Source of the DNA: SIG673 sp964570105
GTDB lineage: Bacteria; Bacillota; Clostridia; Oscillospirales; CAG-272
Direction of reading: 5' to 3'
NCBI GenBank assembly: GCA_964570105.1
Contig: CAZMWM010000051.1
Location: forward strand, 1-13,186
Length of the DNA: 13,186 bases
In this document: piece after piece, positions 4,882 through 11,460 of the stretch
Numbering within the stretch: the first letter of the stretch is position 1
How the letters are laid out: each line of letters starts with the position of its first letter
Program-made: the position numbers and the translations under genes
Notes under the pieces: model-generated
Databases searched by the model: none
Seen by the model: the letters and a program-made list of their open reading frames with translations, nothing else
What the model was told of the DNA's origin: nothing

Positions 4882-6552
4882 ATGAACGTTAATGCAAGAC
4901 TTCTTTCGGCACTGATAAAGGTGTTTCCGGATGCCGAGCTGCCGTATCAACCGGAGTGCTGTCGCCTGACCGCACTGCGCGGAGAACGGGTATCGTTTCA
5001 GATAGCATATAAGAGCGACGAGAGCGGAGCCGTGAAGGTAAAAATAGACTCCCCGTTCGGAAAAAAGACCACTGCGCGTTCGGTTGAATACGTCCCCGTG
5101 CGCCTGAACGGGTATCCGAACGACCTTGGTAAGGATGAAAACTATCTTTCGGTAAAGCCGGGCAAATTTCCCGATCCACTGCGCGAGCTTCGCGGAAGCA
5201 AGCTTCGTCTCACCAAGGGTAAATACCGCACGTTGTGGATAGAGGTGAACGTCGGCGACAAAATAGCGGCAGGCGATCACGAGATAAAGGTAACTCTATT
5301 CGATGCCGAGGGAACAGAGCTTTGCTCGACCGTGCAAAGGCTAACGGTGTATGACGCCAAGCTCCCCAAGGCAACATTGATACATACGGAATGGTTCCAC
5401 GCCGACTGCATAGCCGACGTTTACGGATACGAGGTGTTTGGTGAGGAGCATTGGGCGGCGATAGAACGCTTTATGAAGGTGGCGGCAGACCGTGGGATAA
5501 ATATGATACTCACGCCGATATTCACCCCTCCGCTCGATACACAGGTCGGCGGCGAGAGAACGACCGTCCAGCTGGTCGACGTTTTCTCGGAAAGCGGGAA
5601 ATATTCCTTCGGCTTCGAAAAGCTTCGCAGGTGGGTGGAGGTCGCAAAGAAAGTCGGTATGGAGTATTTCGAGATATCGCACCTGTTCACTCAGTGGGGC
5701 GCGGTGGCGGCACCGAAGGTGATGGCGACGGTCGACGGAGAATACAGGCGTATATTCGGTTGGGATACGGCAGTGGCAGACGGGGCTTATCCCGAATTCT
5801 TGGATGTGTTCTTACCTGCACTCGTCAGCGAGCTTAAGTTGCTCGGAATAGACAAAAAATGTTATTTCCACGTTTCAGACGAGCCAAGTTGCGACCATGT
5901 AGACAATTATATGCGTGCCAAGAATATAATTGCTCCGCACCTCGAAGGCTTTAAGATCATCGACGCTTTGTCAAACGTTGATTTTTACGATAACGGTATC
6001 GTCTCCATTCCCGTGCCGGCAAGCAACCATATAGTCCCCTTCCTCGAAAGAGATATAAAGGAAAGATGGACATATTACTGTTGCGGTCAGGGCGTCGGTT
6101 GCTCCAACAGATTTATGGCGATGAGCCTTGCGCGTACCCGTGCCATCGGCGTTCAGATGTTCAAATTCGGCATCAGCGGATTTCTTCAATGGGGCTATAA
6201 TTTCTACAATACATTCCTTTCGATCGAACACATCGATCCGTATAAGGTAACGGACGCCGGAACTGTCGACGGGGAGAAAATAAAGCCCACCTTCCCGGCA
6301 GGCGATGCCTTCGTCGTCTATCCCGGACGCGGCGGCAGACTGGAGGAGAGCATACGCCTGATAGCCTTTTACAATGCCCAGACCGATCTGCGTGCGCTCA
6401 GAGCCTTGGCTGAGAAAACGTCCTACGAGCACGTTATGTCGCTGATAGAGGAAGAACTTGAAACGCCGATAAGCTTTATGGAGTATCCGCAGTCGGATCA
6501 CTATTATCTGCAGCTCCGAAATCGGGTGAACAAGGAGCTTGCGGAGAGGTGA
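4882..6552 (+). CDS. GH123/DUF4091-type glycosidase-like protein
   Basis: A 556-residue protein of the DUF4091 family, whose core is the GH123 catalytic TIM barrel (characterised members are beta-N-acetylgalactosaminidases). An N-terminal beta-rich domain (about 1-155) is followed by the barrel, opened by TEWFHADCIADVYGYEVF and continuing with MILTPIFTPPLDTQVGGERT. The GH123 catalytic Asp-Glu pair fits Asp333-Glu334 in YFHVSDEPS. The C-terminal part has the DAFVVYPG and FYNAQTDLRAL elements typical of the family. There is no signal peptide or membrane segment, so it acts in the cytoplasm, presumably on imported oligosaccharides. An ATG at 4870 touches the ribosome binding site with no spacer; the ATG at 4882 lies 12 nt from AGAAAGGA and was chosen. 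It is a lone plus-strand gene between housekeeping operons, with no transporter beside it. The true substrate is unknown. Confidence 0.88.
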   Translation: MNVNARLLSALIKVFPDAELPYQPECCRLTALRGERVSFQIAYKSDESGAVKVKIDSPFGKKTTARSVEYVPVRLNGYPNDLGKDENYLSVKPGKFPDPLRELRGSKLRLTKGKYRTLWIEVNVGDKIAAGDHEIKVTLFDAEGTELCSTVQRLTVYDAKLPKATLIHTEWFHADCIADVYGYEVFGEEHWAAIERFMKVAADRGINMILTPIFTPPLDTQVGGERTTVQLVDVFSESGKYSFGFEKLRRWVEVAKKVGMEYFEISHLFTQWGAVAAPKVMATVDGEYRRIFGWDTAVADGAYPEFLDVFLPALVSELKLLGIDKKCYFHVSDEPSCDHVDNYMRAKNIIAPHLEGFKIIDALSNVDFYDNGIVSIPVPASNHIVPFLERDIKERWTYYCCGQGVGCSNRFMAMSLARTRAIGVQMFKFGISGFLQWGYNFYNTFLSIEHIDPYKVTDAGTVDGEKIKPTFPAGDAFVVYPGRGGRLEESIRLIAFYNAQTDLRALRALAEKTSYEHVMSLIEEELETPISFMEYPQSDHYYLQLRNRVNKELAER

Positions 6553-6610
6553 GCCAAGGCATCGCGCTTCGGTAAAGCTAAAAAGCGTCAAGTTAAGCAC
6601 ATTCGAGCCA

Positions 6611-6653
6611 AAAGCTCCCCGATGTCCGTTATGTGCGGATATCGGGGAGCTTT
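6611..6653. terminator. Bidirectional terminator between the GH123-like gene and clpX
   Basis: An 18-bp stem (arms 6611-6628 and 6636-6653) with a single G-T pair and the loop TTATGTG. The ends read AAAGCTCCCC and GGGGAGCTTT, giving a T-rich exit on both strands (TTTAATGCTTTAAT on plus, CTTTTGG on minus). It lies 58 nt after the plus-strand stop and 61 nt after the clpX stop, as expected for converging genes. Confidence 0.88.
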
Positions 6654-6714
6654 AATGCTTTAATATTGAATTTATCACGCCTTAGGCATTTCCCTCGGAA
6701 GCGGTGACCGCCGT

Positions 6715-8076
6715 CTAGTTCTGCGTTTCCGACTTTGTTTCTATCTCCGCCCGCGGCTGTGCTTCCGTCTCCGGCTCGGGCTTGAGCTTGAGTGTCGGTG
6801 GGGACTTTTTGCGCACTGTGTCGACGTCTATGATCACGCTCTCAACATCGCTTCTGGACGGGATATCGTACATTATATCCAGCATAACGTCCTCGATTAT
6901 CGCACGAAGTCCACGCGCTCCGGTATTGCGTTCGATGGCAAGCGCGGCTATCTCCGAGAGCGCCTCGGGGGTAAATTCAAGCTCCGCCCCGTCGAGCGAG
7001 AACAGCTTTTTGTACTGCTTAACGAGCGAGCTTTTCGGCTCCGTGAGGATACGCACGAGCGCGTCCTTATCGAGCGGATCCAACGTTGCGAACACCGGCA
7101 GACGTCCCACAAGCTCGGGTATGAGACCGAATTTTATCACGTCGTGCGGTGTGACGTCGCGGTACGGGGAGAGCTTCAGCTTATCCTCCTTGGTCATTAT
7201 ACTGCTACTAAATCCGATAGAGGAATTTCCTCTCCGCTTTTCGACTATATCCTGTATGGTGTCGAACGCGCCGCCGCATATAAACAGTATATTTTCCGTA
7301 TTGATCTGAATAAATTCCTGATTTGGGTGCTTTCTGCCACCCTGTGGGGGAACGTTCGCCACCGTGCCCTCAAGTATCTTGAGCAGGGCTTGCTGGACGC
7401 CCTCACCGGAAACGTCTCTGGTTATGGAGCGGTTTTCGGAGCGACGGGATATCTTGTCTATCTCGTCGATGTATATTATTCCTTTTTCCGCAAGCTCCAC
7501 GTCGTAATCCGCCGCCTGTATTAATCTCAGAAGGATGTTTTCAACATCCTCTCCGACGTATCCGGCTTCCGTGAGCGTCGTGGCGTCAGAGATAGCGAAG
7601 GGCACCTTGAGCGTCTTGGCGAGCGTCTGCGCGAGATACGTCTTTCCGACTCCCGTAGGACCGAGCAGAAGGACATTGCTCTTCTGTATATCGACACCGT
7701 CGATACCGACGCCGTCGGAGTCCTTGCCGGCTCTTTTTCTTTTGCCGCGACGCTGTGGCTCCTGCTGAAGTATGCGCTTGTAATGGTTGTACACAGCAAC
7801 AGAGAGCGTCTTTTTGGCTTGCTCCTGACCAACGACGTATTCATCAAGTATATTCTTGATGGTCTGTGGCTTCGGGAGCGTTTCGAACGTCAGACCGTTC
7901 ACCTCGCTCTGCATATTCACGTCGTCTATCAAATGATTGCACGCGTCTATACAGCAATTGCAGAGATAAAGTCCGGTGGAATTGGGGATGAGGAACTGTA
8001 CCTCGTCCTCGCTCCTTCCGCAAAATCCGCAGTATCTTTTTGCCGTGGTACGGGGCGGTCTTTTATCGTTTGGCAT
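6715..8076 (-). CDS. clpX: ClpX, ATP-dependent unfoldase of the ClpXP protease
   Basis: An AAA+ hexamer that unfolds tagged proteins and feeds them to ClpP. In order: N-terminal zinc-binding domain with Cys16, Cys19, Cys39 and Cys42; Walker A GPTGVGKT at 139-146; pore-1 loop GYVG at 172-175; Walker B IIYIDEID with Asp204-Glu205; pore-2 loop GGRKH at 246-250; the ClpP-docking IGF tripeptide at 287-289; and sensor 2 GARG at 386-389. At 453 residues it is longer than the usual ~420. The extra length is a basic linker at 108-119 (QRRGKRKRAGKD) before Walker A, and a charged Pro/Glu-rich tail from about 424. It ends with TAG. The start at 8074-8076 is the only suitable in-frame one; its Shine-Dalgarno is 24 nt away with a hairpin between (see 8077-8106). 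clpP lies 41 nt upstream. Confidence 0.97.
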   Translation of the reverse strand: MPNDKRPPRTTAKRYCGFCGRSEDEVQFLIPNSTGLYLCNCCIDACNHLIDDVNMQSEVNGLTFETLPKPQTIKNILDEYVVGQEQAKKTLSVAVYNHYKRILQQEPQRRGKRKRAGKDSDGVGIDGVDIQKSNVLLLGPTGVGKTYLAQTLAKTLKVPFAISDATTLTEAGYVGEDVENILLRLIQAADYDVELAEKGIIYIDEIDKISRRSENRSITRDVSGEGVQQALLKILEGTVANVPPQGGRKHPNQEFIQINTENILFICGGAFDTIQDIVEKRRGNSSIGFSSSIMTKEDKLKLSPYRDVTPHDVIKFGLIPELVGRLPVFATLDPLDKDALVRILTEPKSSLVKQYKKLFSLDGAELEFTPEALSEIAALAIERNTGARGLRAIIEDVMLDIMYDIPSRSDVESVIIDVDTVRKKSPPTLKLKPEPETEAQPRAEIETKSETQN

Positions 8077-8106
8077 TGTAAATTCGTGGGAATTACCACG
8101 TCCTCC
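8077..8106 (-). promoter_or_regulatory. Hairpin-bridged ribosome binding site of clpX
   Basis: On the minus strand GGAGGA (8101-8106) is followed directly by a perfect 5-bp hairpin (arms 8096-8100 and 8085-8089, 6-nt loop) and then 8 nt (AATTTACA) before the ATG. Linear spacing is 24 nt, too long for initiation; with the hairpin folded the effective spacing becomes 8 nt. No ATG, GTG or TTG lies in frame nearer the GGAGGA. Bridging of this kind is known from phage T4 gene 38. The hairpin's role here is inferred. Confidence 0.6.
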
Positions 8107-8117
8107 GTGTTTTTTAC

Positions 8118-8702
8118 TCAGGCACGCTTGGTGAACACACGGTCTATCAAACCGTACTGCTTGGCAGCCTCCGCACTCAGGAAGTTATCCCTGTCCGTGT
8201 CCTTCTCTATCTCTTCAAGCGTGCGTCCGGTGTTCTCGGCAAGTATGCTGTTCAGTTTAGCCTTGGTGCGAAGTATATGATCCGAATGGATCTGTATATC
8301 GGACGCCTGACCTTGAAATCCGCCGAGCGGCTGATGGATCATGATCTCACTGTTCGGCAGAGCGAAGCGCTTTCCCTTAGCGCCCGAGGAGAGCAGGAAT
8401 GCGCCCATGCTCGCCGCCATTCCGACGCATATCGTGGAAACGTCGCACTTTATGAAATTCATAGTGTCGTATATAGCGAAGCCGGCAGAGACCGAGCCGC
8501 CGGGGCTATTGATGTAGAAGGAGATATCCTTGTCGGGATCCTGAGACTCAAGATAGAGCAGCTGAGCCACGATAAGGGACGCCGTCGTATCGTTCACCTC
8601 GTCGGCAAGGAAGATGATGCGGTCGTTCAAAAGACGGGAATAGATATCATAAGCTCTTTCGCCATGATTTGTTTGCTCAATAACGGTTGGTACGAGTGCC
8701 AT
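8118..8702 (-). CDS. clpP: ClpP protease subunit
   Basis: The serine peptidase barrel of ClpXP, forming a tetradecamer. At 194 residues it has the normal length. The catalytic triad is Ser98 (GMAASMGAFLLSSG), His123 (IMIHQPLGG) and Asp172 (DTDRDNFLSA), the same numbering as in Bacillus. The N-terminus MALVPTVIEQTNHGERAYDI fits the family's short processed leader, and SFYINSPGGSVSAG is the usual substrate-binding strand. The start at 8700-8702 has AGAAAGGA 8 nt upstream. It lies between tig and clpX, a widely conserved order. A terminator behind tig (8848-8894) suggests that clpPX have their own promoter. I see no CtsR or CIRCE operator before it. Confidence 0.98.
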   Translation of the reverse strand: MALVPTVIEQTNHGERAYDIYSRLLNDRIIFLADEVNDTTASLIVAQLLYLESQDPDKDISFYINSPGGSVSAGFAIYDTMNFIKCDVSTICVGMAASMGAFLLSSGAKGKRFALPNSEIMIHQPLGGFQGQASDIQIHSDHILRTKAKLNSILAENTGRTLEEIEKDTDRDNFLSAEAAKQYGLIDRVFTKRA

Positions 8703-8749
8703 TTCTGTTATCCTTTCTGTTTTTGATATTGATCATATTTACTGTATTT

Positions 8750-8768
8750 ATCCTTATTTAGGATTATA
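8750..8768 (-). promoter_or_regulatory. Possible clpP -10 box with overlapping inverted repeat
   Basis: On the minus strand a perfect TATAAT (8763-8768) lies 61 nt before the clpP start, but no good -35 is found 17 nt upstream (GCATAA). A 5-bp inverted repeat, ATCCT-5 nt-AGGAT (8750-8764), overlaps the box and the predicted start site. It could be an operator or a 5'-end hairpin. Weak evidence. Confidence 0.4.
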
Positions 8769-8847
8769 TACCCCACGGTAAGCTTTTATGCGCGATACCG
8801 CGCGAACTCACGAAAAGTATCGACCGGAATTTTCGAAAAAGGGGAAA

Positions 8848-8894
8848 CCAAAAGCTCCGCGCACCCGGATGCTTGTCCGGATCCGGGGAGCTTT
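8848..8894 (-). terminator. Terminator after tig
   Basis: Outer arms AAAGCTCC (8851-8858) and GGAGCTTT (8887-8894) enclose inner CCGGAT/ATCCGG pairing (8865-8870 with 8881-8886). On the minus strand the stem, starting 25 nt after the tig stop, is followed by TTTTGGTTT (the last T's belong to the arm and exit). Its arm sequences closely resemble those of the terminator at 6611-6653. Confidence 0.75.
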
Positions 8895-8918
8895 GATGTA
8901 TTTTGTGCGTAACTGCGG

Positions 8919-10226
8919 TCAAGCCTTGGCTTCCTCTTCGGGAGCCTTGTCGGTGATGGCAGCCTCTGCCTTGACCAGATCGAACGCCTTCTGTACGTTG
9001 ATGTCGGTGGCAAGGTCAGTAGCGGCGATGGCATTCTTTACGTTATCAAGCTCCACGCCGTATGCGTCTGCCAATTTCTTATATTCAGCCTCGATCTCCT
9101 CTTCGGATGCCGCGATCTCTTCCTTCGCCACGATAGCCTCGAGCGCAAGTCTCGTCTTTACCGCGCGCTCTGCACGGGGACGGAAATTCTCGCGGAGCTG
9201 ATCGAGATCCTGACCGGTATACTTAAAGTAAGTCTTGAGGTCCAGACCGTTCGAGCGGAGCTGCATATCGTACTCGCGCACCTGATTTTCTATCTCCGCT
9301 TTGTACATGGACTCGGGAACCTCGACTTCAAGTATCTCGAGGAGCTTGTCGTTGAGCTTTCCTTCCATTATCCTGTTTGCGGTGTTGAGATTTCTTTCCT
9401 CAAGCTTCTTGCGCACGTCCGCCTCGTATTCCGCGAAGGTGTCAAAGGACATATCCTTGGCAAATTCATCGTCAAGCTCCGGAAGCTCCTCCGATGTCAA
9501 GCCGTTCAGCTTGCACTTGAACACGACAGCCTTGCCTGCCAGCTCCTTGGCGTGATACTCCGTGGGGAAGGTAACGTTTACGTCAAATTCCTCACCGATG
9601 CTCTTGCCCGCGATCTGCTCCTCAAATCCGGGTATGAACTCTCCCGAGCCGAGCTTGAGCTTGTGTCCCTCGCCCTTGCCGCCGTCGAAAGCTACGCCGT
9701 CGCAAAAGCCCTCGTAATCGATGTCGGCGGTATCGCCCATCTCAGCTGCGCGATCGGTGATCTCGATCTCTCTTGCGGCTCTCTTCTGCGCCGCGTCTAT
9801 ATCGGCTTTGACATCCTCGTCCGTCACAGGGGTAATGACGCGCTCCACGGCGATGCCCTTGTACTCTCCTATAACGGGAACAGGCTTAAGGTCTACGACA
9901 GCCTTGATGATGACCATTCCGTCCTCGTCGAGCGACTCCACGTCTATGGTCGGAGCGGAAACTGCGGTAACGTTCGCTTCCTTGTACGCCTCGTCGTATG
10001 CGTCGGGAAGCAGTGAATTGAGAGCTGTTTCAACGAAGATATCCTCTCCATACATCTTCTTCACGAACGCAAGAGGTGCTTTACCCTTTCTGAAGCCGGG
10101 AATGTTCATCTTCCCGATCTCCTTCTTATAGACGTTTCTCACCTCGTCATCGAGAGCGGATCTTGCGATACTGAATTTGATCTCCGCCTGATTTTTTTCA
10201 AGAGAGGTCACTTTGATGAAACTCAT
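8919..10226 (-). CDS. tig: Trigger factor, ribosome-bound chaperone
   Basis: Binds the ribosome exit tunnel and shields nascent chains; it also has peptidyl-prolyl isomerase activity. At 435 residues it is a full-length family member. The ribosome-docking signature is GFRKGKAP at 44-51. The FKBP-like isomerase domain spans about 164-243 (from GDTADIDYEGFCDGVAFDGG, through GSGEFIPGFEEQIAG, to FKCKLNGL). The rest is the helical C-terminal arm domain, with a Glu/Ala-rich end. The start at 10224-10226 has GAAAGGA 11 nt upstream. It heads the tig-clpP-clpX set, has a near-consensus promoter and a transcript that begins with a hairpin, and is followed by its own terminator. Confidence 0.97.
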   Translation of the reverse strand: MSFIKVTSLEKNQAEIKFSIARSALDDEVRNVYKKEIGKMNIPGFRKGKAPLAFVKKMYGEDIFVETALNSLLPDAYDEAYKEANVTAVSAPTIDVESLDEDGMVIIKAVVDLKPVPVIGEYKGIAVERVITPVTDEDVKADIDAAQKRAAREIEITDRAAEMGDTADIDYEGFCDGVAFDGGKGEGHKLKLGSGEFIPGFEEQIAGKSIGEEFDVNVTFPTEYHAKELAGKAVVFKCKLNGLTSEELPELDDEFAKDMSFDTFAEYEADVRKKLEERNLNTANRIMEGKLNDKLLEILEVEVPESMYKAEIENQVREYDMQLRSNGLDLKTYFKYTGQDLDQLRENFRPRAERAVKTRLALEAIVAKEEIAASEEEIEAEYKKLADAYGVELDNVKNAIAATDLATDINVQKAFDLVKAEAAITDKAPEEEAKA

Positions 10227-10293
10227 AGCTTTGAGCGTCCTTTCGGTTTATGTATTATGTTTTCTTGTTTTTTTGATCTCTTTTGGTTTCGTA

Positions 10294-10314
10294 GGACGCG
10301 AATTTTCCGCGTCC
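10294..10314 (-). promoter_or_regulatory. Hairpin at the 5' end of the tig transcript
   Basis: A perfect 7-bp stem (GGACGCG/CGCGTCC, arms 10294-10300 and 10308-10314, 7-nt loop) lies about 10 nt after the predicted tig start site. It is followed by an A-rich unstructured stretch up to the ribosome binding site. A 5'-terminal stem commonly protects mRNA from decay; that role is inferred. Confidence 0.55.
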
Positions 10315-10331
10315 GAACATAACTCACATCT

Positions 10332-10359
10332 ATTATACACATTCCACAAGAAATGTCAA
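10332..10359 (-). promoter_or_regulatory. Near-consensus promoter for tig
   Basis: On the minus strand a perfect TTGACA (10354-10359) and a perfect TATAAT (10332-10337) are separated by 16 nt, one short of optimum. The leader is about 98 nt. This is the best promoter match in the window. Confidence 0.88.
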
Positions 10360-10382
10360 CAGTTTTTATGCAGAATTAACTG

Positions 10383-11117
10383 TTAGTTTACGATTTCTAT
10401 TTTTTTTGGTCGGAATTGCAGATAGTCGGCGGATATTATGGAAAAGCGTATCCCTTCAAACTCGGTCGAGGGCGGAATGCCGTACTGAGAATGGATATGA
10501 CCGTAAAAGCATTCGGTGACACCGTATCTGTGGAGCGTATCCACGAGCGGACGGCAAACATACTGCCCGAATACCGGTGGAAAATGAAAGAACGCGACCG
10601 TCTTTAGCGGCTCCTTTGAGGTCTCCGAAAGCTCGAGTGCCGCCTTGAGACTCAGCTCCAGCCTTCCGTTCTCGCGGTTGACTATCTTTTCGTAATCGAC
10701 CTTCACAGCCGCCGAGGATGCGGTCTTTTCGTCCGTATACCAGCCGCGAGTGCCGCATATCGCGATACCGTCCGCGGCGTACGCGTTGTTATGCAATATC
10801 GAGATATCACGGATACCGTTTTCCTCGAAAAAGCTGTTCATCTTCCTGACGGTGCTCCACCAATAATCGTGATTTCCCTGCGATATCAGCTTTTTACCCG
10901 GAAGCGACGCCAAAAGACACAGGTCCTCACGCGCCGCATCGAGACTTATGCCCCACGAGATATCACCCGGCAGGACAACCGTATCGTTTTCCGTGACCGT
11001 CTCGAGCCAATTACGTACAAGCTTTTTATCCCAATCTATCCACCTGTTCCCGAAGATATCCATCGGCTTTGGAAGGAGCGTGGAAAGGTGCGTGTCTGCG
11101 AGCGCGAATACAGCCAT
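10383..11117 (-). CDS. Calcineurin-like metallophosphoesterase (COG1768 type)
   Basis: A cytoplasmic dinuclear-metal phosphohydrolase, 244 residues. All family motifs are present: DxH with Asp8 and His10 (ALADTHLS), GDxxW at 51-55 (PGDISW), GNHD at 81-84, His178 (FFHFPP) and GHxH at 206-209 (YGHIHS). The GDISW and DYWW wording fits the COG1768 'predicted phosphohydrolase' group common in Clostridia; its substrate is unknown to me. The start at 11115-11117 has AGAAAGGA 12 nt upstream. It ends 23 nt before the tig promoter -35, with no obvious terminator, so some read-through into tig is likely. It faces away from the DUF1540 gene across a 127-nt gap, where I find no convincing minus-strand promoter. 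Confidence 0.9.
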   Translation of the reverse strand: MAVFALADTHLSTLLPKPMDIFGNRWIDWDKKLVRNWLETVTENDTVVLPGDISWGISLDAAREDLCLLASLPGKKLISQGNHDYWWSTVRKMNSFFEENGIRDISILHNNAYAADGIAICGTRGWYTDEKTASSAAVKVDYEKIVNRENGRLELSLKAALELSETSKEPLKTVAFFHFPPVFGQYVCRPLVDTLHRYGVTECFYGHIHSQYGIPPSTEFEGIRFSIISADYLQFRPKKIEIVN

Positions 11118-11174
11118 AAACGAGAATGATCCTTTCTTAGTGGCGATCTTTTCGGGTGGCGCACAATGTATAAT

Positions 11175-11208
11175 CTCCGCACGTCTGTGGTATGATAACG
11201 GCGCGGAG
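11175..11208 (+). promoter_or_regulatory. Candidate promoter with inverted repeat before the DUF1540 gene
   Basis: An extended -10 motif, TGG-TATGAT (11188-11196), lies 48 nt before the DUF1540 start, without a good -35. It is framed by a 6-bp inverted repeat, CTCCGC (11175-11180) and GCGGAG (11203-11208), which could be an operator. A second TATAAT at 11169-11174 has no -35 either. Weak evidence. Confidence 0.35.
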
Positions 11209-11244
11209 CACGGATGTGTTCAAGCGGAAAGGAGACAATACAGG

Positions 11245-11460
11245 ATGAGTACCGATGATAAGAGCAAAAAGGCACTCCGCGGCGTCAGATGCGACGCTAT
11301 GAACTGTGAATACAATACGGGAAACGGAGAGTGCCACGCAAAGCAGATATCGATAGGTCCGGTATATGCCGACGCCTGCACCGACACCGTCTGCGCAAGC
11401 TTTCTTTGCAGACGGGATATCGACAGAGGGGACGGCATCGGGGCGGATATCAGCCGATGA
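11245..11460 (+). CDS. DUF1540-domain small Cys-rich protein
   Basis: A 71-residue protein of unknown function. Residues 13-53 fit the DUF1540 pattern: GVRCDAMNCEYNTGNGECHA, then SIGPVYADACTDTVCASF. Cysteines fall at 16, 21, 30, 45, 50 and 55, suggesting metal binding. The start at 11245 was chosen because AAAGGAG lies 10 nt before it and the domain begins soon after; the same frame is open upstream to 10948, but that part overlaps the phosphoesterase gene antisense and has no domain. Family members are common in Clostridia, and some are reported in spores. The gene converges on thrC and the two 3' ends overlap by 11 nt (11450-11460). Confidence 0.88.
   Translation: MSTDDKSKKALRGVRCDAMNCEYNTGNGECHAKQISIGPVYADACTDTVCASFLCRRDIDRGDGIGADISR

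Noticed and set aside
8703..8918. CtsR or CIRCE operator before clpP
   Set aside because: I found neither tandem GGTCAAA-type heptads nor a TTAGCACTC inverted repeat.
10948..11244. Upstream extension of the DUF1540 reading frame
   Set aside because: It runs antisense to the phosphoesterase gene, lacks a domain, and the good ribosome binding site is at 11228-11235, just before 11245.
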